Assembly (NCBI GenBank): GCA_015662615.1
Contig: DQTU01000146.1
Location: forward strand, 1 to 9,039
Direction: 5' to 3'
DNA: 9,039 bases
From: Campylobacterales bacterium
Lineage (GTDB): Bacteria; Campylobacterota; Campylobacteria; Campylobacterales; QNZT01
The position numbers and the translations under genes are program-made. Below, one piece after another: positions 1 through 6,496 of this stretch. The first letter of the stretch is position 1, and each line of letters opens with the position of its first letter. The notes beneath the pieces were generated by a model. The model was not told the DNA's origin. It did no database searches and saw only the letters and a program-made list of their open reading frames with translations.

Positions 1-1
1 G

Positions 2-34
2 TTCGATTACAAATATATCTATCATGAGGCGTAA
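2..34 (+). CDS. Possible 3' end of an upstream gene (C-terminal 10 codons)
   Basis: The frame starting at base 2 reads FDYKYIYHEA and then a TAA stop at 32-34, four bases before the asnB start. This would suit the last codons of another gene in the same tightly packed operon. The other two frames also stay open for a few codons (one stops at 25-27, the other runs into asnB and stops at 48-50), so the choice rests only on plausible residues. The product cannot be identified. Confidence 0.3.
   Translation, partial: FDYKYIYHEA
26..29 (+). promoter_or_regulatory. Ribosome binding site of the first asnB gene
   Basis: GAGG lies 8 nt before the ATG at 38. It supports that start, which also puts the required Cys at residue 2 (MCGI). 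No promoter can be recognised in the 37 bases available upstream, which suggests the gene is transcribed from further upstream. Confidence 0.6.
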
Positions 35-37
35 ACA

Positions 38-1939
38 ATGTGTGGTATAGCTGGTTTTGTAGATTTTAATAAAAAATCTAATTTAGATATTTTAAAAAGA
101 ATGACTGATGTTTCAGATCATCGTGGACCTGATGATAGTGGGTATAAATTTGATTCTTCTGAAAATGTAGAAATTGGATTGGGGCATCGTAGACTTTCAA
201 TCTTAGATCTTACCTCCCATGGTCATCAGCCAATGAGATTTGAAAGTATTGATATTGTCTATAATGGAGAAGTCTATAATTTTAATGAAATAAAACAAGA
301 GTTAGAAGATCTTGGTTATGATTTTGAGTCACACTCTGACACCGAAGTAATTTTAAAAGCATACCATAAATGGGGATTGGAAGCGGTTCATAAGTTTAAT
401 GGCATGTTTGCAATGGCTATTTATGATCGAAACATCTCAAAGCTTTTTTTAATTAGAGATCGTTCGGGTATCAAGCCTCTTTTTTACTATCATAAAAACA
501 ATACTTTACTGTTTGCCAGTGAACTTAAAAGTATGCACCAACATCATGCTTTTAAAAAAGAGATAGATATTGATGCGGTAGCACTCTTTTTACAACTTCA
601 GTATATTCCAGAACCGCACTCAATTTTCAAATCTTGTTTTAAATTAAGAGCGGGACATTTTTTAGAGATTGATCTTGTCACTCAAAAAATTGAAGAGAAA
701 GTATACTGGGATGTCATTGATCACTACAATAAGCCCAAACTTGATATCTCTGAAGAAGAAGCCATAGAAGAGACTGAAAAACTTTTAAAATCCGCTTTTG
801 AGTACCGCATGGTTTCAGATGTGCCTGTTGGTATCTTTTTAAGCGGCGGATATGACAGCTCTTTAGTTACTTCTATCTTGCAACACCAAAGGTCTGAAAA
901 ACTTAAAACATTTACGATTGGATTTCACGAAAATGGTTTTGATGAAGCACCTTATGCAAAACAAGTAGCTGAGTACCTGGGTACGGAGCATCATGAGTAC
1001 TACTGTACGCAAAAAGATGCTTTAGCAATTATCCCAAAACTTGCCACTATTTATGATGAGCCTTTTTCTGATGCTTCTGCAATCCCCACAACTCTTGTTA
1101 GTCAACTCGCACGCCAAGAGGTAACCGTCTCCTTAAGTGCAGATGGAGGGGATGAAATCTTTGCAGGTTATGATAAGTACAGCCGAACAATGGAGTATTA
1201 TAAATACTTTTCTAAAGTTCCGAATTTTTTAAAATCTTCTGTCGCTTCTATGATGGGTGGCGTCAACCCAAATTCAATTCCTCTGCTTAAAGATACATTT
1301 AATTTTAACATACGCTATAAAAAGATGCAAAATATGCTCATGGCAAAAAATGCAGTAGATATCATGAAAAATACTTCGATTTTTCTTACCTTTAATGAAG
1401 TCAATAATCTTTTAAATAACAGAGCTAAAATTTTATCTACAAATTTAGATAAAGGTAACCTTTTAGAAAGCCATAATGATGATATAAATAGTATGCTCGC
1501 TATAGATTATAAAACTTTTATGGTGGATGATATATTAACCAAGGTAGATCGTGCAACGATGAGTGTAAGCTTAGAGGGGCGTGAGCCATTTTTAGATTAT
1601 CGTATTATTGAGTTTGTCTCTTCGCTTCCCTCTCATTATAAATATCAAAATGGGCGTAAAAAGCATATACTCAAAGAGATCACCCATAAGTATCTGCCAA
1701 AAGAGATGATGGATCGTCCTAAGATGGGATTTGTTGTGCCGATACAAGAGTGGTTTAAAGATGAGTTAAAAGAGTATTTTTTACACTATTTGGATGAGCA
1801 AAGATTAAAAAAAGAGGGAATTTTTAATGTCCAAGAGGTTGTAAAACTTAGAGATAATTACCTTAATGGTGGGAAAGAGAATATTGATAATCTATGGTCC
1901 ATACTAATGTTTGAAATGTGGTATGAGAAATGGATGTAA
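38..1939 (+). CDS. asnB: Glutamine-hydrolysing asparagine synthetase family amidotransferase
   Basis: A 633-residue protein with the complete two-domain AsnB layout. The N-terminal class II glutaminase domain (about 1-210) has nucleophile Cys2 (MCGIAG), the RGPDDSG loop (29-35), HRRL (50-53), the oxyanion-hole NGE (76-78), SDTE (100-103) and RDRSGIKP (140-147). The synthetase domain (about 240-633) has the ATP PP-loop SGGYDSS (269-275), the SADGGDE acidic motif (367-373), DDILTKVDR (497-505) and EGREPFLD (513-520). By homology it hydrolyses glutamine, channels ammonia and amidates an AMP-activated carboxylate in the cytosol. Family members in polysaccharide loci (WbpS type) amidate sugar uronic acids such as GalNAcA. 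The adjoining glycosyltransferase favours that over free asparagine synthesis, but the substrate cannot be read from sequence. The 3' end overlaps the next gene by 10 nt. Confidence 0.93.
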   Translation: MCGIAGFVDFNKKSNLDILKRMTDVSDHRGPDDSGYKFDSSENVEIGLGHRRLSILDLTSHGHQPMRFESIDIVYNGEVYNFNEIKQELEDLGYDFESHSDTEVILKAYHKWGLEAVHKFNGMFAMAIYDRNISKLFLIRDRSGIKPLFYYHKNNTLLFASELKSMHQHHAFKKEIDIDAVALFLQLQYIPEPHSIFKSCFKLRAGHFLEIDLVTQKIEEKVYWDVIDHYNKPKLDISEEEAIEETEKLLKSAFEYRMVSDVPVGIFLSGGYDSSLVTSILQHQRSEKLKTFTIGFHENGFDEAPYAKQVAEYLGTEHHEYYCTQKDALAIIPKLATIYDEPFSDASAIPTTLVSQLARQEVTVSLSADGGDEIFAGYDKYSRTMEYYKYFSKVPNFLKSSVASMMGGVNPNSIPLLKDTFNFNIRYKKMQNMLMAKNAVDIMKNTSIFLTFNEVNNLLNNRAKILSTNLDKGNLLESHNDDINSMLAIDYKTFMVDDILTKVDRATMSVSLEGREPFLDYRIIEFVSSLPSHYKYQNGRKKHILKEITHKYLPKEMMDRPKMGFVVPIQEWFKDELKEYFLHYLDEQRLKKEGIFNVQEVVKLRDNYLNGGKENIDNLWSILMFEMWYEKWM

Positions 1940-3036
1940 AGAAGATCATGTTTGTTATGCCTTCCCTAACGGGTGGTGGAGCAGAGCGTGTGATGTTAAC
2001 ACTTATAAAACACATAGATAAAGAGAAATTTCTTCCTGTTTTTGTTTTGACGAAAAAAGAGGGTAGGTTTTTAAATGTTTTAGAGACTTTACCAAAAGGT
2101 GTTGAAGTAATAGACCTTGAAGAGAACCAAGCTAGATATGCAATCTTTAAAATAGCAAAAGTGATTAAAGAGATTAAGCCTGATATTGTCTTTTCAACTT
2201 TAGGGTATCTTAACCTTTTGATAGCAGTGATTAGACCTTTTTATTCCAAAAACATAAAGTTTATCTCACGAGAATCAAATACAGTCAGTATCGAAAATAG
2301 ACAAGAAAATTATCCAAAAGTTTTTGATTGGCTCTACAAAAAAGTTTATAATAATTTTGATCTCATTATCACACAATCAAAGTATATGAGAGATGATTTA
2401 ATTCAAAATTTTGGTACAGAGGCAGAGAAAATTACGGTTATCAATAATCCAGTAGATAGTGAGAGTATTTCTAAAAATTTTAATGAATTGGGTCACTCAC
2501 TATTTGATCAAAATAAGATAAACCTTATTGCAGTAGGCAGATTAGCACCTCAAAAAGGTTTTGATGTTTTAGTGGATGCCATCTCTTATTTAGATGATAG
2601 ATTTCGGTTAATAATTTTGGGGGAGGGTAATGAAGAAGAAGCCCTCACAAAACAGATCAAAACGCTTGGACTTATGGAAAAAATTAGACTTTTAGGATTT
2701 CAACACAATCCTTATGCCTATATGAGGGAGGCAGACCTTTTTATATTAAGTTCGCGTTATGAGGGACTTCCCAATGTTGTATTGGAATCCTATGTGTGTG
2801 GAACTGCTTGTGTGGCGTTTGATAGTCCTGGTGGAACAGCTGAAATTATTGAAGAGGGAAAAACTGGAATTTTAGTGAAAGATTTCAAAGCTACTTCTTT
2901 GGCTGGAGCTATTATAAAAGCTGAAAAAATGGATTTTGATCGAGAGTATATTCAAAATTTTTGTAAAACAAATTTTAATGTTAAAAAGATTGTGAAAGAG
3001 TATGAAAACAAATTTATAAACAAGGTTCATTCATGA
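1930..3036 (+). CDS. GT4-family glycosyltransferase
   Basis: A 368-residue, probably cytosolic or membrane-associated GT-B enzyme of family GT4. It should transfer a sugar from an activated nucleotide donor during surface-polysaccharide assembly. The N-terminal Rossmann domain starts with the glycine-rich GGGAERV loop (15-21) after a hydrophobic first strand. The linker strand ITVINNPVD (about 168-176) leads into the C-terminal Glycos_transf_1 domain, with VGRLAPQKG (202-210, Arg204 and Lys209 expected to contact donor phosphates), ILGEG (229-233) and the E-x7-E motif EGLPNVVLE (278-286). The length is normal for the family. The start at 1930 gives the usual MDVKKIMFVMPS opening and overlaps asnB by 10 nt. 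A later ATG at 1948 is possible, but it would cut into the first beta strand. The last codons overlap the next start (ATGA). Donor and acceptor sugars are unknown. Confidence 0.9.
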   Translation: MDVKKIMFVMPSLTGGGAERVMLTLIKHIDKEKFLPVFVLTKKEGRFLNVLETLPKGVEVIDLEENQARYAIFKIAKVIKEIKPDIVFSTLGYLNLLIAVIRPFYSKNIKFISRESNTVSIENRQENYPKVFDWLYKKVYNNFDLIITQSKYMRDDLIQNFGTEAEKITVINNPVDSESISKNFNELGHSLFDQNKINLIAVGRLAPQKGFDVLVDAISYLDDRFRLIILGEGNEEEALTKQIKTLGLMEKIRLLGFQHNPYAYMREADLFILSSRYEGLPNVVLESYVCGTACVAFDSPGGTAEIIEEGKTGILVKDFKATSLAGAIIKAEKMDFDREYIQNFCKTNFNVKKIVKEYENKFINKVHS

Positions 3037-4796
3037 GTTACTGCTATATTGATTATTCAAAACAAAATGCTATTGAATTAAGTGTTGACAAAACAGATAT
3101 CTCTAAAGAGATTAAAATCATCGGTTCTTATGCTGATTTCTATTTCTCTATTTCAAAGGGTGATACTTCTACTTCTCTTGTAGAAGATAGTCGTTTTGTA
3201 TTATTGGTTGATGGTGCAATAGAATCAAAGGGGATCTCCCCTAAAAAACTTTTAGAACTGCTAGCAGATGTTGAAATTGAAGAGGTTCTTGATAGGGTTG
3301 AAGGTGTTTTTTCACTTATCCTTTATGATAAGAGTAAAGAGCTTTTTTATCTGAGTCGAGATCACTTTGGATTAACGCCTTTGTATTACTATCAACAAGA
3401 AGATATTGTTCTATTTTCCAATACTTTAAAAGCTTTTAAACCTATTTCTGTTTTTAAAAAAGAGATTGATTTTGACACCCTTGGTCAGTATCTTCAGCAT
3501 GGCTATATTTTACAGCCTCGTACCATGTTTAAAGATTGTTATAAAGTTAAATCAGCACATGTTGTGAGGTTTGATCTCAAAACCAAAGTTCTAGATCAAG
3601 AAAAGTATTGGGATATTGTTGATTTTTACAACAAACCTAGAGTTAAAATGAGTGAAGAGGCGATAATAGCAAAGAGTGAAAAGCTTTTAAAAAAAGCTAT
3701 AAAAGCAAAAGTTGGAAATTCTAAAAAAGTAGGCACATTTTTAAGTGGCGGCTATGATAGCAGTGCGATTGCCTCAATCCTGAGCGTTGATAAAACTACT
3801 GACTTACACTCCTTTACCGTTGGATTTAATGATAGTGAATTAGATGAAGCGCCATTCGCTCAAGAGATAGCCGAACATCTAAAAGTTAAACATAATGAGT
3901 ATTATTTTAATGCCGATTATTTAGAAAGAACTCTTAATCGTTTTGCAGAAGTTTATGATGAACCTCTTTCTGACATGGCGGCAATTCCTACGATGCTTAT
4001 TTGTGAAAGATCAAGTCAAAAAGCAGATATTTTGTTTGGAGGGGAAGGGGGAGATGAAATCTTTGCTTCTTCGAGATATATGGAAAAATTTAACCAAATT
4101 AATGCATTGCCATATTCCGTAAAATTTATCTTTTCAAAAGTGTTTAAACTGTTTCCAGGGTGTGATAAATGTATAAGATATTCTAAGATGTTAGAGCAGA
4201 AAAATATAGAAGATATACTTAACTATAAAGATATGACACTCTTTTTTGATAAAGCCTCAAAATTGATTAAGGCTCCAATTCAAGAGCAACCTATGGATTT
4301 TAGTGATTCAAATTTGAATCCAGCATCGCACCATTTAGATAAAATATTTCCTTCTATACTAAAAAGTTATGTAAGCAATAATCTTTTACCTAAAGTCTCC
4401 TTTGCTGCAAGAGCTTATTATGTGAGCGTAAAAATACCTTTTTTAGATCGAAAGTTTGTAGAATTTTTAGCAACTGTTGATCTGAAGCTCAAACAAAAAA
4501 ACAGTACCAATAAATATATCTTAAATAAAATACTCAACAAATATCTTCCAAACAAATTGATAGATAGACCTAAAAAAGGGTTTAGTGTCCCAGCAGGAGA
4601 AATACTTAAAAATGAGTTGAGATATATGTTAGATCAATATATAAATGAAGAACGATTAACCAAGGAGGGAATTTTTAACCCAAATGAAGTCATGAAACTT
4701 AAAAAGATTTTTTTAAATTCTAACGCTTATATTCATGATAAAAACATTTGGGATATATTGATATTCCAACTATGGTATGAACATTGGTATAAGTGA
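3033..4796 (+). CDS. Degenerate AsnB paralogue lacking the glutaminase Cys
   Basis: 587 residues, clearly a paralogue of the asnB product two genes upstream. Shared blocks include YWDIVDFYNKP (192-202; YWDVIDHYNKP upstream), the PP-loop SGGYDSS (238-244), DEAPFA, DRPKKGF (511-517) and a similar C-terminus (LWYEHWYK against MWYEKWM). The N-terminal class II glutaminase fold persists (EGVFSLILYD, RDHFGLTPLYYY), but the key residues are gone: it begins MSYCYID instead of MCGI, there is no RGPD or HRRL, and NGE has become DGA (60-62). Glutamine hydrolysis is therefore unlikely. The synthetase core is also altered: SADGGDE became GGEGGDE (336-342), DDILTK became NNLLPK (449-454), and EGREPFLD became SVKIPFLD (465-472). 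ATP binding looks possible. It may use free ammonia, take ammonia from or pair with the intact paralogue, or act on another substrate. The start shares ATGA with the preceding stop and has AAGG 8 nt upstream; no upstream in-frame start would restore a Cys2. Its TGA stop lies inside the 167-nt inverted repeat. Confidence 0.88.
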   Translation: MSYCYIDYSKQNAIELSVDKTDISKEIKIIGSYADFYFSISKGDTSTSLVEDSRFVLLVDGAIESKGISPKKLLELLADVEIEEVLDRVEGVFSLILYDKSKELFYLSRDHFGLTPLYYYQQEDIVLFSNTLKAFKPISVFKKEIDFDTLGQYLQHGYILQPRTMFKDCYKVKSAHVVRFDLKTKVLDQEKYWDIVDFYNKPRVKMSEEAIIAKSEKLLKKAIKAKVGNSKKVGTFLSGGYDSSAIASILSVDKTTDLHSFTVGFNDSELDEAPFAQEIAEHLKVKHNEYYFNADYLERTLNRFAEVYDEPLSDMAAIPTMLICERSSQKADILFGGEGGDEIFASSRYMEKFNQINALPYSVKFIFSKVFKLFPGCDKCIRYSKMLEQKNIEDILNYKDMTLFFDKASKLIKAPIQEQPMDFSDSNLNPASHHLDKIFPSILKSYVSNNLLPKVSFAARAYYVSVKIPFLDRKFVEFLATVDLKLKQKNSTNKYILNKILNKYLPNKLIDRPKKGFSVPAGEILKNELRYMLDQYINEERLTKEGIFNPNEVMKLKKIFLNSNAYIHDKNIWDILIFQLWYEHWYK

Positions 4797-4956
4797 TAGA
4801 CAATAACAAATAACATATTTAACAAATCACTTTAAATGCTCATCTTCTTCGTTGAAGTTTAGTCGACGATACTTTGGCATCGCCAACCAAACTTCGCCTC
4901 GAACCTAAACATTTTAAATGTTGCTAAATATGATATTTGTTATTGTCTATCACTTA
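4790..4956. repeat. 167-nt near-palindrome with 32-nt inverted arms
   Basis: The arms are 4790-4821 and 4925-4956. They match at 31 of 32 positions; the one mismatch is 4813 against 4933. Inside them, 4822-4825 can pair with 4921-4924 and 4828-4838 with 4910-4920 (one true mismatch). A further 17-bp stem sits at the centre, so almost the whole segment can fold into one long hairpin. It fills the gap between two convergent genes and contains the TGA of the degenerate asnB and the TAA of lnt. There is no U-tract beyond either arm, so it is not a typical intrinsic terminator, although it could still block read-through or protect 3' ends. TA at 4790-4791 and at 4955-4956 could be a TA target duplication around a MITE-like element. 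No open reading frame of note lies inside. Confidence 0.85.
4854..4895 (-). other. Inner 17-bp stem with 8-nt loop, best formed in - strand RNA
   Basis: Bases 4854-4870 pair with 4879-4895 around the loop 4871-4878. The first seven pairs (GAAGTTT with AAACTTC) are perfect. In the next ten, three positions (4861/4888, 4864/4885, 4866/4883) are A-C or C-A mismatches on the + strand and become U-G or G-U wobbles on the - strand. The stem is thus uninterrupted only in RNA transcribed in the lnt direction. This is consistent with a structured 3' region of the lnt transcript, or with an element whose functional strand is the minus strand. No known RNA family is recognised. Confidence 0.55.
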
Positions 4957-6234
4957 GTGAATAACTGCTGTTCCCCCATTATTAGCACAATGATAAATAA
5001 CGGTATTATGTTTTCTTGAAAAGTAATGAAGTAGCATCTTTTGTAAAGTAGGCTCGATAGAAGGCGTAAACCAAGCATTATTACTCGTTGCGATCATGAA
5101 CTTTGGATTACCCTCAAACAACTCTTCTCTAGTGGCTTCATAACAGATAGCATTTCTAAATATCTCTCCATTTATCTCAATATCTGTTGGATTGTCCGCG
5201 GTTTTATAATCCTCTGCACCATTGTAAAAAATTTCATTCACAATTTTTCCTAAAAACTTTGGAAGGGGTATCTCTTCTCCAAACGGAACTAAAATCACTT
5301 TATTAGCAATGATCACTTCTCCATCTACAAAATAGTAAGTAGAGTTATAAGAGTCAGTTTCCTCTGCATAAAGAGCACCTGTAATGATGGTAATTTCTTT
5401 TGAGAGTGATTTTAGTTTCTCCATCAAAAGTGGTTCAAAATTTAAAAACAGAGCAAAAGCACTTTCACTGATAACCACTATCTCATACTTTTGTTCTATC
5501 GCTTTGTAAATGATGTTTAAGTTATTTTGTATGGATTCATTTCTATAGGACTCTTCCCATTTTATATCTTGTTTGACTGAAGTTTGTGAGAGGTAAATTT
5601 TCTGTTTTGAGAGTGCTAATGGCTCATGGGTGTTATAGTTTACACTTCCCAAAAGTGCTAAAATAGCAACCGCTTTATACCATGATTTTAATTCTATAAA
5701 AAGCGCAATGGCAAGTAAAAAGAGTCCAAATTGCCACTTTGTAATTCCAAATAAACTATCTAACATAACAAGCTCAGGAATAAACCAGTTAAAGCTCATA
5801 GGATGCACAAAACTAAATCCTAAAAAAAGTAGTGCTTTTACAAAAGGATTTTTAAAAATCCCAATCATCCAAAAAAGCATTCCATAAACCAAACAGACGA
5901 GTAATATCATAATAGGTATCACAAATAAAGCATCATAAAATCTAAATGAAAATCCAATCCAGTAAAACCAAAGCAAAGCGATAAAAAATCCCGCCCAAAA
6001 TAGTGTTTTTTTATCGCCGCTTAAAAGTAGATAAAAGCCCAAAATTGCATTCAATGAGTTGATAAAAACTAAAATATTTTGACTAAATATCTCATAATGT
6101 GAAAAATATATGAAAAATGAAAGTAGGGCAGCGGTTAAAAAGCCTTCTGTTATCTTATAAGTGCTAATATAGCCACTTAAATTTTTAACCTTAAAGGATG
6201 GGTATGCAAGAGCAAGGAAGTATTTTAGCATCAA
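4954..6234 (-). CDS. lnt: Apolipoprotein N-acyltransferase
   Basis: A 426-residue inner-membrane enzyme that transfers an acyl chain from phospholipid to the N-terminal diacylglyceryl-Cys of lipoproteins, the last step of lipoprotein maturation. About seven hydrophobic segments (roughly 31-48, 54-72, 77-95, 102-125, 130-146, 166-181, 187-198) precede a periplasmic nitrilase domain (about 212-426). The Glu-Lys-Cys triad is present: Glu257 in ISESA, Lys312 in NKVILVPFGE, Cys364 in NAICYEA; SNNAWF (384-389) also fits. The protein stops at NNGGTAVIH, where E. coli Lnt (512 aa) continues through the end of the nitrilase fold to a final membrane helix. Campylobacterota Lnts are generally shorter, so this may be normal, but the stop lies in the inverted repeat arm and truncation by insertion is possible. 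The start is uncertain: TTG at 6234 or, more likely, ATG at 6231. Both overlap the divergent yajC, and no good ribosome binding site is seen. Confidence 0.9.
   Translation of the reverse strand: MMLKYFLALAYPSFKVKNLSGYISTYKITEGFLTAALLSFFIYFSHYEIFSQNILVFINSLNAILGFYLLLSGDKKTLFWAGFFIALLWFYWIGFSFRFYDALFVIPIMILLVCLVYGMLFWMIGIFKNPFVKALLFLGFSFVHPMSFNWFIPELVMLDSLFGITKWQFGLFLLAIALFIELKSWYKAVAILALLGSVNYNTHEPLALSKQKIYLSQTSVKQDIKWEESYRNESIQNNLNIIYKAIEQKYEIVVISESAFALFLNFEPLLMEKLKSLSKEITIITGALYAEETDSYNSTYYFVDGEVIIANKVILVPFGEEIPLPKFLGKIVNEIFYNGAEDYKTADNPTDIEINGEIFRNAICYEATREELFEGNPKFMIATSNNAWFTPSIEPTLQKMLLHYFSRKHNTVIYHCANNGGTAVIH
6162..6170 (+). promoter_or_regulatory. Candidate extended -10 promoter for yajC-secD-secF
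   Basis: TGCTAATAT is an extended -10 type element (TG, one base, then TAATAT). Transcription would begin near 6177, about 27 nt before the preferred yajC ATG. No clear -35 box is seen, which is usual for sigma-70 promoters in Campylobacterota. It lies within the 5' coding part of lnt on the other strand, as any yajC promoter must because the two genes overlap. Motif match only. Confidence 0.35.
6193..6198 (+). promoter_or_regulatory. Ribosome binding site that decides the yajC start
   Basis: AAAGGA is followed by a 5-nt spacer and ATG at 6204. The other in-frame ATG at 6198 overlaps the last base of this site and would leave no spacer, so 6204 is the better start. Confidence 0.6.
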
Positions 6235-6485
6235 TGTTACCGTTAGTTGTTTTATTTGGAATTTTCTATTTTCTAATTATCAGGCCTCAACAAAAGCAGG
6301 CAAAGCAGCACAAAGAGATGCTTGAAGCACTTAAGAAAGGCGACAAAATTATCACTAGTGGTGGTTTGATCTGTGAAGTTCTTAAACCTGAAGAGGATTT
6401 TATCAAAGCAAAGCTTAACGAAGATACGATCGTTAAGATCTCAAGAGAGTTCATCGCAAGAAAAATAGAAAAAACTGAGGCATAG
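6204..6485 (+). CDS. yajC: Sec translocase accessory subunit YajC
   Basis: A small single-span inner-membrane protein, 93 residues from the preferred ATG at 6204 (95 from 6198). YajC associates with SecD-SecF and through them with SecYEG. A short N-terminus is followed by one membrane helix (about 11-26), the family signature FLIIRPQQK (23-31), and a basic then beta-rich cytosolic domain with KKGDKIITSGGLICEV, as is typical. The length is usual for the family (about 85-110 aa). It is followed after 11 nt by secD and then secF, the conserved yajC-secD-secF order, which strongly supports the assignment. Its 5' end overlaps the divergent lnt gene. Confidence 0.95.
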   Translation: MQEQGSILASMLPLVVLFGIFYFLIIRPQQKQAKQHKEMLEALKKGDKIITSGGLICEVLKPEEDFIKAKLNEDTIVKISREFIARKIEKTEA

Positions 6486-6496
6486 GCAAACATAAA

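Noticed and set aside
4790..4956. Simple intrinsic terminator for the convergent genes
   Set aside because: Arms are AT-rich and very long, the spacer is over 100 nt, and no U-tract follows in either direction. A terminating effect is still possible, but it is not a standard Rho-independent terminator.
6276..6281. GATAAT on the - strand as a -10 box for lnt
   Set aside because: A single hexamer in AT-rich DNA without TG extension in the right place or a -35 box; too weak to annotate.
6287..6493. 68-codon open frame on the - strand over yajC
   Set aside because: It lies wholly antisense to the well-supported yajC, has a low-complexity hydrophobic translation and no recognisable motif; an antisense shadow.
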